From: Ptiloglossa arizonensis
Lineage: Eukaryota; Arthropoda; Insecta; Hymenoptera; Colletidae
Reading direction: 5' to 3'
Assembly: GCF_051014685.1 (NCBI RefSeq)
Contig: NC_135060.1
Location: 9,300,001 to 9,364,000 of the forward strand
DNA length: 64,000 bases
The notes beneath the pieces were generated by a model. That model ran no database searches and was not told the DNA's origin. It saw only the letters and a list, made by a program, of their open reading frames with translations. Positions 34,406 through 44,410 of this stretch are shown here, one piece after another; the first letter of the stretch is position 1, and every line of letters begins with the position of its first letter. The position numbers were made by a program, and so were the translations under genes.

Positions 34406-34830
34406 GAAATTTAACGGAGTTTACAGAGCGGTTAAAAACGAGACCCGGAAGGAAAATTTAAACGACGAAACTGTCTTCCAAAGTTACGGTCGTTCGAATT
34501 ATCTCGGGTGTGCGAGAAACGTTCTCGAAGTGCCTTTTCTACTCCTCCCCAACTTGAACTGAACTTAACGGGTTTATAGAGCGGTGAAAAATAGAGTTGA
34601 AAAATCAAGTTCCACGAGTGAAACTATCTTCGAAAGTTTCGCTCTTCGGAGCTCGAAAACTATCGGGTGTACAAGAAACGTTCAAGGAGTGTCTCTCCGT
34701 CTCTCGCGATTTTAATGAAATTTAACGGATCCATGGAATCGTAAAAAATAGACGATACTCAGTTTTCGAGCCGCGGTGAATCAAGTTAAAGGGTTGAAAC
34801 TATCTCCTAAAGCTTTGTTCAAGGTTGTCT
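34406..34830 (+). repeat. ~156-bp tandem repeat, about 2.5 diverged units
   Basis: A GAAATTTAACGG-like word lies at 34406 (GAAATTTAACGG), 34561 (GAACTTAACGGG) and 34717 (GAAATTTAACGG), at spacings of about 155-156. The first two units share AGAGCGGT(T/G)AAAAA, GAAACT(G/A)TCTTC and ATC(T)CGGGTGT. The units are strongly diverged, so the array is old. Confidence 0.75.
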
Positions 34831-36917
34831 CGACATAGACGCCATTAATGTTTCTTTCATTTTCAAACTTCTTCGTAAAATATTTCTACGTATAGCATCG
34901 TAATTAACGATCTATTATTATCTTATTAAATTTGAAAATCGAGCACTGTCTATTATCCAAAGAAAATTCCTAGAATACAGACTACCGTCTATTATTTAAA
35001 GAAATGCTCGCAATTGCTCGTTTCATTTCAACGACAATACACGTACAATATTAATACGAAATATTAATACTCGCGGCCAATTGCGTATTCGAAATAGAAA
35101 TAGTTCCCCTAATTATACGAAATTTAGTCGCGTTCATCGTACCCCTATTTCCACCGTCGTTTAAACAGTTTTTCCACCGTGGGAATTTTTTCGCGGCAAC
35201 GAGTTTCAAATAACGCTCTCCTCGAAATTCGTCCCGTACAATGTACCGGAATTTTTCGCGAAATTCGAAGCTGCCCGATGAAAAATGCCTCGGATCGCAA
35301 AATTTCCTCCCGCGAGGTAAACCTAATCGACGTAATATGTTTACAACATCGCGCGGAGCACGGCTCCGCTGTGTTTACTCGAGTTATGGAAATTTATGTA
35401 AACGAGAGTGAAATTCAATGGCTAATGTTTCATTTCGAAACGAATTAACGTTTCGACCGCTCGCCGCGTCGGCTTTAAAGATAAGAGTGCAACGTACGAC
35501 CATAATTGATTAAAGAGGTCGGTCGTTCACCGATGCCATCTCAATTGGGGATGTAACGGGGATGAAATTTTCTTCCGCGACGAAACGTCCCGGTGACGTT
35601 CACGAGGTTCGATCGTCGCTCGTTCGCGAAATGTGCGCCAACATTTCAAGAGGAGATTGTCCGTCGTCGCGACGCAACCGACTTCCGGTATAACGCGACT
35701 CCCTGTCGTCGGTGCGATTCAACGAACGCCCCATGAAACTCGAACGCGTTGTTTTTCCGCGTTTCGAAACGCGAACGCAATACTTAACCCGGGGTTAATG
35801 CGCTACGCGTCGCGCGAGCGAACCGTTTTGATATTTCCGCTAATATCGCGGCAGTTAGCACCGTAGCGAGGGTAATTCAATGGTTTCGCGCGTTAGCTCG
35901 CGTTTAATTCCTCGTTTGTCGCGACGGTGTGTCGTGGCGCTCGGCATCGGATAGGAAAATTTGGCTACGAAATACGAACGATACGATTCAGTTTTTCCGC
36001 GTAGATTCGTTACTCAAGCGTATCTCCGGCACGCGTCGCGGTCGTTCCTTCTCTCGCGATGTTCGTTAATAATATGTCGACGAGAGGGCATAGTTTATTC
36101 ACGAGTGGCTCGCGACAGGAAATCGCGGAAGCGCCTCTCGCGAAATTGGGTCGCCGGAACGATCCACAACGACAATCTTAAATTAAACGCGCGCTTTATC
36201 GTATTAATATCGTCACTCGACTTTCGAGCCTTCAGCGAAATCTGGGACTTGAAAATGTAGAATTATTAATTTCGCGATACCGTGCACGACGTCGGATGGA
36301 ATACGCGACACGTTATTCCTGTCGCGCGGAACGCTCGCAACGAGTGAGACATTTTCGATTTCCACGAACGATCGCTCGCATTGTATTTTAATTCTTCGTA
36401 ATGGAACGCGTCACTTTCTCGAGACGTCTATCGAAATTACGGTTCGTATCGAATTCATTTTCGAGACGATCGAGCACTCGCGTTTTAGCGTACGTTGAAG
36501 TATTCATAATTGTCGATACGCTTAGCATTTTATGTCGCGTCGTAAATGCGGAGGAACGACGCACCATTGCCTCTCGTAAAGTTGGAAACCTTCGTTTCAA
36601 AGAATCTGGCAAACAATCCTGCCGATCGAGGCGGACTGCATCGTAAATGCATCCCTGCGATGCACGACGCTTACACGTTTGCAACTTGAACGTTGCACGC
36701 CACCACCGTCGAAAATTCGCGTAATTTCTAATCGGCGAGTCCTATTAGAAATATCTGGTCTCGACACCGACAGAATCGACCAATCGTAGACAAGCACCGA
36801 ACACGACCAAACTTTCAACAACGAGACAGACACGAGACTGATCAATCACGAGTAAACCACCGAAACATAGACAATGGTTCTCCTTGCACCGTGTAAATAA
36901 ATTAAAGTTCGCGTTAA
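34831..36917. other. No gene seen; unique DNA
   Basis: Short frames only. AATATTAATACGAAATATTA at about 35047 is a local AT-rich duplication. Frames 35179-35448, 35961-36260, 36388-36684 and 36401-36646 were checked and show no domain. Confidence 0.55.
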
Positions 36918-37410
36918 ACACTTTGTCGTAATTCGACCAACTTCTCAACGCGATTGCACTTTGTAAAGTCAAAGTGAAATCATCATAGCGACAACATTGC
37001 TCGACATTTCACGAACTTGGAAGTGAGACAGCGTTCTTAATAATAAAAGCTGTACTTCTGCTATTAACATAGGAAGATCTATGAATTCTTTAAAGATAAA
37101 TACAAATGAACACAATAAACAAATAAATGATTTATGTTTGAATAGCGGTATAAGACTGGCCTAAGAGTTTTGTGCATTTAACGTGAAACCGTGCAGGACA
37201 TTCGTCGCATAAGTTTACACACTTGGTCGTGATTCAACCACTTTCTCAACGCGATTGCACTTTGTTAAGTCAAAGTAAAATCATCAGAGCGACAACATTG
37301 CTCGACATTTCACGATCTTGGAAGTGAGACAGCGTTCTTAATACTAAAAGCTATTAAGTATTAAACTATTAACATCGGAAGGTCTATGAATTCTCTAAAA
37401 GTAAATAGAT
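36918..37410 (+). repeat. Direct duplication, ~300-bp spacing, two copies of ~190 bp
   Basis: Copy A (about 36918-37103) and copy B (about 37218-37410) share CTCAACGCGATTGCACTTTG, GCGACAACATTGCTCGACAT and GAAGTGAGACAGCGTTCTTA, then ATTAACAT(A/C)GGAAG(A/G)TCTATGAA. The copies are about 85-90% alike. About 115 bases of other sequence lie between them. Both are CpG-poor compared with their surroundings, which suggests material derived from a mobile element, but no terminal repeats are evident. Confidence 0.9.
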
Positions 37411-38100
37411 CGTATCGTTTCCTAAGCTTCGACTCAATTTTTTCAAAATCGGACAGTTACGAATTTTGGTAAAAGAATGATTAAAAACTTATCGTAAAAA
37501 CAATAACTGTTTGCATCGTACAATCGCACGAAGAAAGATCCATCGATACCCTATTAGTAACCTACTTTCTCTACGATAGAATCGAGGGACATTTATTCGG
37601 TCCACGCATCGTGCGTTCGAATCGTGGCACGTGTTCCGCGTACAACATTCACGGCTCTAGAATCTTTCGTTTATCGCCGCATTGATCGAAAAATCACAGA
37701 AGTCGAGCACGAAGAATTTTCGTACCGATCTTCAACGGAGCGAGGAACTTTAATTTCGCTAATTAGTCCACGAGAAACATTTCGTCGAGAGATTCGTAGT
37801 TACCTAATTCTTTCAAATTTCTCCGCGTTGATACACGGAGTACCGGATGAGAATCTAAACATCTCGAGAAAGGTCCCTCGCTTAGTTAAAAACGATCCCG
37901 GACGTTCGATTTCGAATCCTTCGAGATCGATCCCCGGCGCCGGAACATCACGGTTTCCGTAGAACCGTCATCGAGCCGGTTTCCACGCTGCAAGTGGAAT
38001 TCGCCTAAATTCCATCGACGGTGGAACAACTGGGCTATTTCGAGGGCAACTCGTGATAACGATCGTCGGCGCGTAGCTTCCCCGCGTGGTTGCTCCTCGA
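37411..38100. other. No gene seen
   Basis: Unique CpG-rich DNA. The 112-codon plus frame 37624-37962 has no domain. Confidence 0.55.
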
Positions 38101-38475
38101 CGTATCCTCGGTGAGGACGTACGAAGGGGGACGACAGGTGAACCGAGAGAAAAGAATACAGAGGGCCGAAGGGAGAGTAAGAGAGAGGTGGAACGAAGGG
38201 CGGTGTAAAACCGGAGTAAATAAGGGGTATCCCACTGTGTTCGGCGCGAGCTTATCAGATGCCGGTCATGTAAACCGATTCCAGAGATAAAAGTCCGGCG
38301 TCCACCAGCCCGACGCCGCCAAGGTGGGAAGGGATAAGAGGGAGGGTGGTTTGCACGGATACACCCGCGCACACGAGGAAATCGCGTCCTGCAGGTGCAG
38401 AACACCGAGGCGTACGTCAGGTCGCGTAACACGAAATGAATGATGATTCATGCGGCACGCGAGCGATTTCACGTC
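38101..38475. promoter_or_regulatory. Candidate regulatory element with GATA-like words
   Basis: A purine-rich lead (38120-38200) is followed by a more complex block with GAGCTTATCAGATGCCGG, CCAGAGATAAAAGTCC and GGGATAAGAGGG, three GATA-type cores within about 85 bases. Then come CAGGTG, an E-box-like word, and ATGAATGATGATTCATGCG. The overlapping minus frame 37968-38432 has no domain. A developmental enhancer is a fair guess, but nothing here proves it. Confidence 0.3.
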
Positions 38476-38870
38476 GTGTTCCCGTATTCTTTACCGGCGT
38501 AACGCTCGGGAGGGGGTAAGTGGGGAATAATACGCCGTCATTTGGTCTACGTGCAACAGGGATCTAACACCGTGGCCCAATCGATACGCGTCGCGTGTTT
38601 TGTCGACTGTATATCCCGGCCCTGTGTACCCTCTCGAGCAACCACCATCGTACCGTTTCACTTCTTCGTTCGCGGTTCACTCCTCGTCCCGCGAGTTTTT
38701 TCTTTCGATCGTGACACTAGTTTTCGTCGTTTCTCCCACTGTGGAGGCTTGCAGTTGAGTTTTATGGCCTGTCCGCGCTTCGAGTTTGTCAGAGAAATAA
38801 TTTGTAGGGCTTCGACAAGGGTCTGTCGCCGAAGGTTAAGTTTTTCTTGTTTAACTCGAAGCACGGAGTA
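38476..38870. other. No gene seen
   Basis: Unique CpG-rich DNA leading into the CpG-poor block. Short opposed frames only. Confidence 0.55.
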
Positions 38871-40260
38871 AGTATTGGCTATTTTCTGTTGTAAAACACT
38901 GCAAGCAGATGGACAGGGACTGTAGCGAGTTGGATGACGGGAGGTGTTGAATTGGAGCTTCTCGACAGCTTTTTAAGGGTATCGAGATCGTTGGAAATTT
39001 AAAGAAATAGTCTTGTTGTGATGTTTGACAATATTGTATTTAGCGTAGAGTTGGCAAAGGTTGGTAGGTTGTATATTTTGTGTAAACTAAACTCCATGAA
39101 ACTCTAGCCACCGAACTCTGGTTTGTTGTAATTTGTTTGTCGAACTCTTGTAACTTGTGTTGAGCTCTTGTGTCTTTCGAACTTGTATGTTTCTTGTACT
39201 TGAGTGTTAAACTGATGGCGAAATGTTCGCTTGTTTGACTCTGTGTCAAACTGATTGACAAAATTGTTTAGTTGAGTGGTTGGCAAAAATTGTCAGACTG
39301 GTTTGGCAGAACTGTGCAAATGTGTTTCAACTGTCTCCTCCGCGTGTCAACCCTCCGTTTTATGTATTCGGCTTGCAATGCTATTGACGGAGGAATTTTG
39401 GAGATGGACAACTGTGTCGAAGGAAAAAGAAACCTGGAGTGGGATTGTTAGTTGCAAACCGAGGGTTCCTGGAAGTCGAAATTGTTAAAAATCATAAAGA
39501 TGCGAAAGTCGCCTTAATGACCCCGCAGCTGCATAGCAGAACTCCGAGAACCCAGGTAGGGTTGTTAGCTTGCTGGTGGATTGCACGTGTGCCGAGGACG
39601 CGTTCGGTACCCGCGCTAATCCAGCCATAAACGATAGGGCGCGTACGGATACTTATGATTTTTGCGTGCCATAACAGGGACCCTCAGCACGGCCTGGAAC
39701 ACAAGGCCCCAGCGGTGCCTTATCGTGGAACTTCCAGATGTTGGGAAATTCCAGCCCAGGGGTTTGGACACCCTGTCCGCGTCGCGACACCCCCTACCCA
39801 AACCCCATAACTGATGGACACGTCTTCGATTCGGTGGGACTAGGACCCGCCGTAATTGGTCAGTCACTCGTTGCCTTCCACCCTTAATTTAAGGAAGCGG
39901 GGCGAACCAAGTGACGTTTGCACCAACCTGTAAAATTTAGTTCAGTGTACGGCTTGAGTGTTTGGCCTGAATGGATTGAAGTGTGTAGCTTCTCGCGTTA
40001 GTTCTCATTACGAACTTGCACTCCTCGAGGGGAATTATCAGCAATTCCTCGAGTATTTAACCGTAACATTGGTCCAGGGAATCGGACAACGATCAACCAC
40101 AATTAGTCCTTCCAACGGAAGGAAGGTGGTCCTTCGAGAAGTTTATAGTTTGCACCATTGTGGAAACACATTCTCGAAAGATCTTCGAGATCTACCACGA
40201 GCAATCGACACTCACCCTTCATCCGTTAACCTGGTGTTCTTCGATTCTCCATGAAACATA
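38871..40260. other. CpG-poor, strand-asymmetric block of unknown origin
   Basis: Composition changes sharply. About 38960-39330 is rich in T and G on the plus strand and poor in C, with loosely repeated words such as GAACTCTTGTAACTTGTG, GAGCTCTTGTGTC and GAACTTGTATG. About 39480-39960 is balanced and GC-richer, with GGGAAATTCCAGCCCAGGGG and GGAAGCGGGGCGAACC. Short frames (39616-39867 minus, 39958-40254 plus) are less Arg/Ser-rich than elsewhere but match nothing I know. A degraded LTR retrotransposon or a non-coding RNA locus are both possible. No LTR pair is visible. Confidence 0.4.
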
Positions 40261-42179
40261 TTTTCGCTCACAATCGTGGATTGTCGTCCGTCCACGTCGC
40301 GCCGTCACGTGAACCGCAACGCGCGAACACCCGATCGTAATTATTACGTTTAATTCGTGACTACTGACTCGACACGGAAGCAGTAGCCCGCTGCGTTCAT
40401 CACGAAGAGACGTGCATGACTGACGTCCCGACGGCGTTACGGGCTCGCGTTACACGTACACCCGCGGCTCGAGGGTTTCGTTACGTCTTCGTGGGATTTG
40501 CGGCTTGCCGGCGAGTAATCTGTCAGTCGCAGTATACCTGTCGTTGTTATTATCTGTACCGTGACGCGCGCCGGGTGGTGGTTCTCGTTCGTCCCCGGAA
40601 CCGGAAATATCGTTGCGGAGGACAGTGTCTACCGGTCCTCGTACTGCGAGACCGTTCTTCCAACAGCGTTTGATTAAAAAAACGAATAGTTCGATGTGGT
40701 GGATCATCGCTCGATTTCATCGGGGAGGAAAAGAGTTACGGATGGGGCGTCGATGGAATATCTTCCCGACAAGTATCGTTACTAGGTTTTGACGAGTTGG
40801 TTTCTTTAAATCGTTGCTTTGTACGAAAGACAAGGTAAATAGGCACGTTCAGGCGCGAAATTGTATTTATTTGACCGAAAATTGAAGTTTTGATATTTTT
40901 TGGTACATCTTCGCGAGAGAATAATTTATAGATCGATGATATTTACCTGGTAAGAATCAGCTCACAGAGGATCTCTTTGGGTAATTATCGATTAAAAATA
41001 GTACCAGTGAAGAGAGAAAATTGGGTTCGTAATCGTGGCGGGTTCTACACGTTCAGAGGCAATCTCGTCGAGAGGAGGACGAGCATGTATCCGTCTCGCG
41101 CCCGATAAGTTAGCCCCTGGACGAATAGGAACACGCCGTAACTCCTCGCGAACTTGCTAAACATGTTCGCGAAGAAAATCAACCGACACTAGATCATTCG
41201 AATCGCAGAACACAGTAGCGAGAACTTTTCCGCCCGTCAGCCAAGTTTTGGCTTTCACCGGAGCTCTCTCGTTTATTAAACGCCAGTCAATATCAGAGAG
41301 CTATTTTTCCACGGTCTAGTAATGCGTCCAGAATTTATCGATCGTTAGACTACTCTTAAAAAATAGCTTTACCTTCGTATCGACCCGAAACGATTTTCCT
41401 AAAAATTGAATCGGGATCTCGAGACGAGGATACGAAACTCGAGGACAACGTTTCGTTGAAATTCGTTCGGTCGTTTAAACGAGATCGTGGTAAAGAACGT
41501 AAGCACGTTCGAGATAAATTCGTCTCTTTAACGGTCGAAATGTAAAAGGATCCCGAACGTGTTCTTCGGTAAAAAAAATATCTCCATTAAAATATTCGCG
41601 TTCCACCCTCGTGGCGCGTTTTCTAAAGCTTTCGTGCCCGTACAATCTGCTCGTCAGCGAACGCCTAATTTCTTGGGAAACGGATTATCCATCGAGAAGG
41701 TCGCAGTTTGAACGGGTACCGTTCGATAATCCCACGTGCAACGATGCTACGAGACGCGTGTTACGCTTAAATATCGTCGAACCGGTGACAGTAGGAAGGA
41801 AGAGATCGCACGATCCGCGCCTGGCCGTGTCGAAGGGTCGAATGTGCAAATCACGATTTTTAAGTGGAGGATCGTTACTCTCGATGGCACTTAAGCCTCA
41901 TTCACGGCCAGACCGACCAATCTACCGTAGGGACGAGAAGATCCTAGCCGGAGGATCTCTCGTCGAGGAGACGCACCGTATTTTCTTTTTTTTTTTTTAT
42001 TGGGTCCTTCTACGGAGTAATCGGTAGGATTCCGGAGGACGTATTACGATGACAAAATGGTGCGTCGAGGAAGACGAGACCGAGGGAAGAGTAGCTTTTC
42101 GGGGGTTTCTCGATGGTACGTGGTAGGGATATCAAACAAATTGAGTGGAGATCCGGTCGTCTGCTCGTTTATAATGATA
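40261..42179. other. No gene seen; unique DNA
   Basis: CpG-rich with short frames (40416-40673, 41611-42027) and no domain. A long T run lies at about 41983-41999. Confidence 0.55.
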
Positions 42180-42430
42180 TCAACGAGTCTGTCTACCCCT
42201 CTCGTCGTTCTCTCTCTCTCTTTTTCTCTGTCACCGTACCGGTCTAATTCTCTCTTCGTAGTACGTCTCTTTTTCTCGATGCTTCTTTGTTTGTCCCTAC
42301 CGTTCACCCTCGTTTCTCTGTTTTGCTTTGATTTCGCGCCTCCCTTTTACTCCTTTTTCCCTGATTTTCACTCTCCGTGTCTTTTTTTTTTGTTCCGTTC
42401 GGCCCCTCTCGTCTCGCTGTGTATACAAAC
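42180..42430. repeat. Pyrimidine-rich tract with CT repeats
   Basis: C/T-biased on the plus strand with (CT)n runs (42210-42232) and T runs. It opens a Ser/Leu/Phe-rich plus frame and an Arg/Lys/Glu-rich minus frame, neither with a domain. Confidence 0.7.
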
Positions 42431-42438
42431 GATCGGTG

Positions 42439-42460
42439 ATACGCGCGCGCGCGCGTGCAC
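42439..42460. repeat. Alternating (CG)n run, Z-DNA prone
   Basis: The run ATACGCGCGCGCGCGCGTGC is strict alternating purine-pyrimidine and is followed by ACG. Such runs can adopt the left-handed Z form under supercoiling. Confidence 0.85.
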
Positions 42461-42599
42461 GTTTTGCACGCATTTTGACGCGTAGTCGCGCGTAAACGCG
42501 AATATTGACGTTACGCGTAAAAATGGTATCATTACCGACACCGATGGCACAATGGCGAACGCGAAACATCGACGCGTTCGTTCTCTCGTCCTCGTTTGG

Positions 42600-42655
42600 T
42601 TATTGTTTCTCTTTCTTTTTTTTCTTTCTTTCTTTTTTTTTTTGTTTTAGTTTTC
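42600..42655. repeat. T-rich low-complexity run
   Basis: TTTCTTT-type repeats, open as Phe/Ser on the plus strand and Lys/Glu on the minus strand. No gene. Confidence 0.85.
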
Positions 42656-43139
42656 TTTCATTCGCGACAACGTTCGTTTCTGCCCCGGTGTCTTTTCGTT
42701 GTTCCTTCGAGACTCGGTTGCACGGTGATTCGTAGACGAGTCGAGTTCTCGTTAACACGTTCGTTCGTTCGTTCAAGAAGCGGGTGAATTCGGTGTCTCG
42801 TTTACCGGGCGGAAATTTTAGCGAGCTTCCGAGACAAATTATCCCGTCAAACCGATCATTCGTCGGATTCACGGGTCCCGGTATGACGACGGTACGTCGA
42901 TGGCGAAAATTGTTTCGCGTAATTTGTATTAATACACGAAAGCACCTCGTTAATAGTTGAGCGCCGCGCATTAATTGTGATGCATTGCGGTTAATCAAAT
43001 AGTACGGCACAGGAGCGATTGTTGTTCCGTCGATTCCGTTGAATGTGTCCCGTGTCGCTTAACGATGAAATCCAGCCCGATTTTGACAGGGCTTAACGAA
43101 AGTTGATAAGAAGATTTCAACGAACACGCTCTCGGAACG
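42656..43139. other. No gene seen
   Basis: CpG-rich unique DNA including a (TTCG)n run at about 42759-42775. Nothing else is recognised. Confidence 0.6.
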
Positions 43140-43330
43140 TTCGAAAACATCATAAACATTTCGCGTAATAGTTTATTTATTATCGGTGAAGCGACGCCGC
43201 GGATACCGGTGCCGTTTACCGCCGACGCTACGGAAACATCGTTTATTCATTAAATCGATTTATATTTATGTCTTTCGCGCTCGCTAAATATTTATAAATT
43301 GCAGCGATGAGAATATGTTTTCATAACGAG
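43140..43330. promoter_or_regulatory. Possible conserved non-coding element
   Basis: Contains AATAGTTTATTTATTATCGG, GTTTATTCATTAAATCG, ATTTATATTTATG and GCTAAATATTTATAAATTGC around a GC-rich core (GATACCGGTGCCGTTTACCG). Forkhead-like (GTTTAC, GTTTATT) and homeodomain-like words are dense. There is no reading frame of interest. The call is compositional only. Confidence 0.25.
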
Positions 43331-43978
43331 CGAAACACCGCGGGAATGAAGTCCACTTTCCGGAATGGAGACCAAATTGGAAACGAGATTGTTTCGGTCG
43401 GTATAAAAATTAATAGAATATTTCTCTATTATTTGGTCGGTGATATTCGCGTCTCCCCGTTTCTGTGTGCTCGGAATATTAATAAAAACCAGAAATAATT
43501 TCGCGAAATTGATTCGCCGCGTTAAAACATAAACAAAATACTGGAAGAATATTCATCGAACGTGTGTAAAATGCATCAACCGTGCCCGTACACTCTAAAC
43601 AATTGAAAATTGCCAATCAGAAGGCACGCAAAATAGTCGATAAAATGTCCCGTACTTTCTCAAAGCTGTTCGAGTTCCCACACCCGGCCAATTGTGCGGA
43701 TTAACTCGAGCACTTTCGACAATTTTCTTCCATTCGTGTCTCGATTCGATCGAAAATAACAAAACGTTCGTTATTCGTAAGCGAGGTTCGCGATTCGTTA
43801 AAATTTCTCAGTGTAATTTTCCGAACGGAACGTCAAAAAAGATGGACCTCTTTAATTCGAAATTATCGTCGCCTTAATTCGCGCCGGAGTCGTCGTCGTC
43901 GTCTCGTGATCGTTCTTCGCATCGTTCTCTCGAAGTAGCTTCGTCGAGTCATCGAGGCTGAGCACCGAGCAAAAAAGA
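43331..43978. other. No gene seen
   Basis: Unique DNA with short frames of about 60 codons and no repeat. Confidence 0.6.
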
Positions 43979-44015
43979 AAGCGAGAAAAAAGAAAAAAAA
44001 AAAAAGAAAAAAATG
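43979..44015. repeat. A-rich low-complexity run
   Basis: AAAAAAGAAAGCGAGAAAAAA-type sequence followed by long A runs. No retroposed body is visible upstream. Confidence 0.85.
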
Positions 44016-44119
44016 GTACAAAGTTTCTTACATTTCCACGCCCCTAAAATCTCGTCGACGAGCACGCGCTCGCCTCTCTCGCATCTCGAACAACTTTCCG
44101 CCCGACGCTCTCGCAACTC

Positions 44120-44410
44120 GATTAGCCGCGACGGGACTTTGTCAATCCGCGGCGAATCCCGCGGAGAGTTGTAGTCGCTGTTCCCGCAGGGGGAACGAGC
44201 GATTACTCGTAGAGGCGAGCAGTTTTTCGCGAGAGGCGAGGCCAGGATGATTTTTCCCAGGCGAGCGTCGCCGGTTACGCTCCAAGGATTTCGCGACGCT
44301 GCCCACTGGCACGGAGCGATGATTAATGACGCCGGGCTGATATATCACCGTCATTTTTCACGCATAGATGGGAGCCTTTGATATTCCCTTTGGACCTCGC
44401 GCGTACACGC
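44120..44410. promoter_or_regulatory. Candidate conserved non-coding element
   Basis: Complex, GC-balanced block with AGATGGGAGCCTTTGATATT, CCCTTTGGACC, GAGCGATGATTAATGACGCC and GGCTGATATATCACCGTCAT. CCTTTGAT fits a TCF/Pangolin core and GATTAATG a homeodomain core. An inverted pair of TCCCGCGG-like words lies at 44130-44165. No frame has a domain. Function is inference. Confidence 0.3.
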
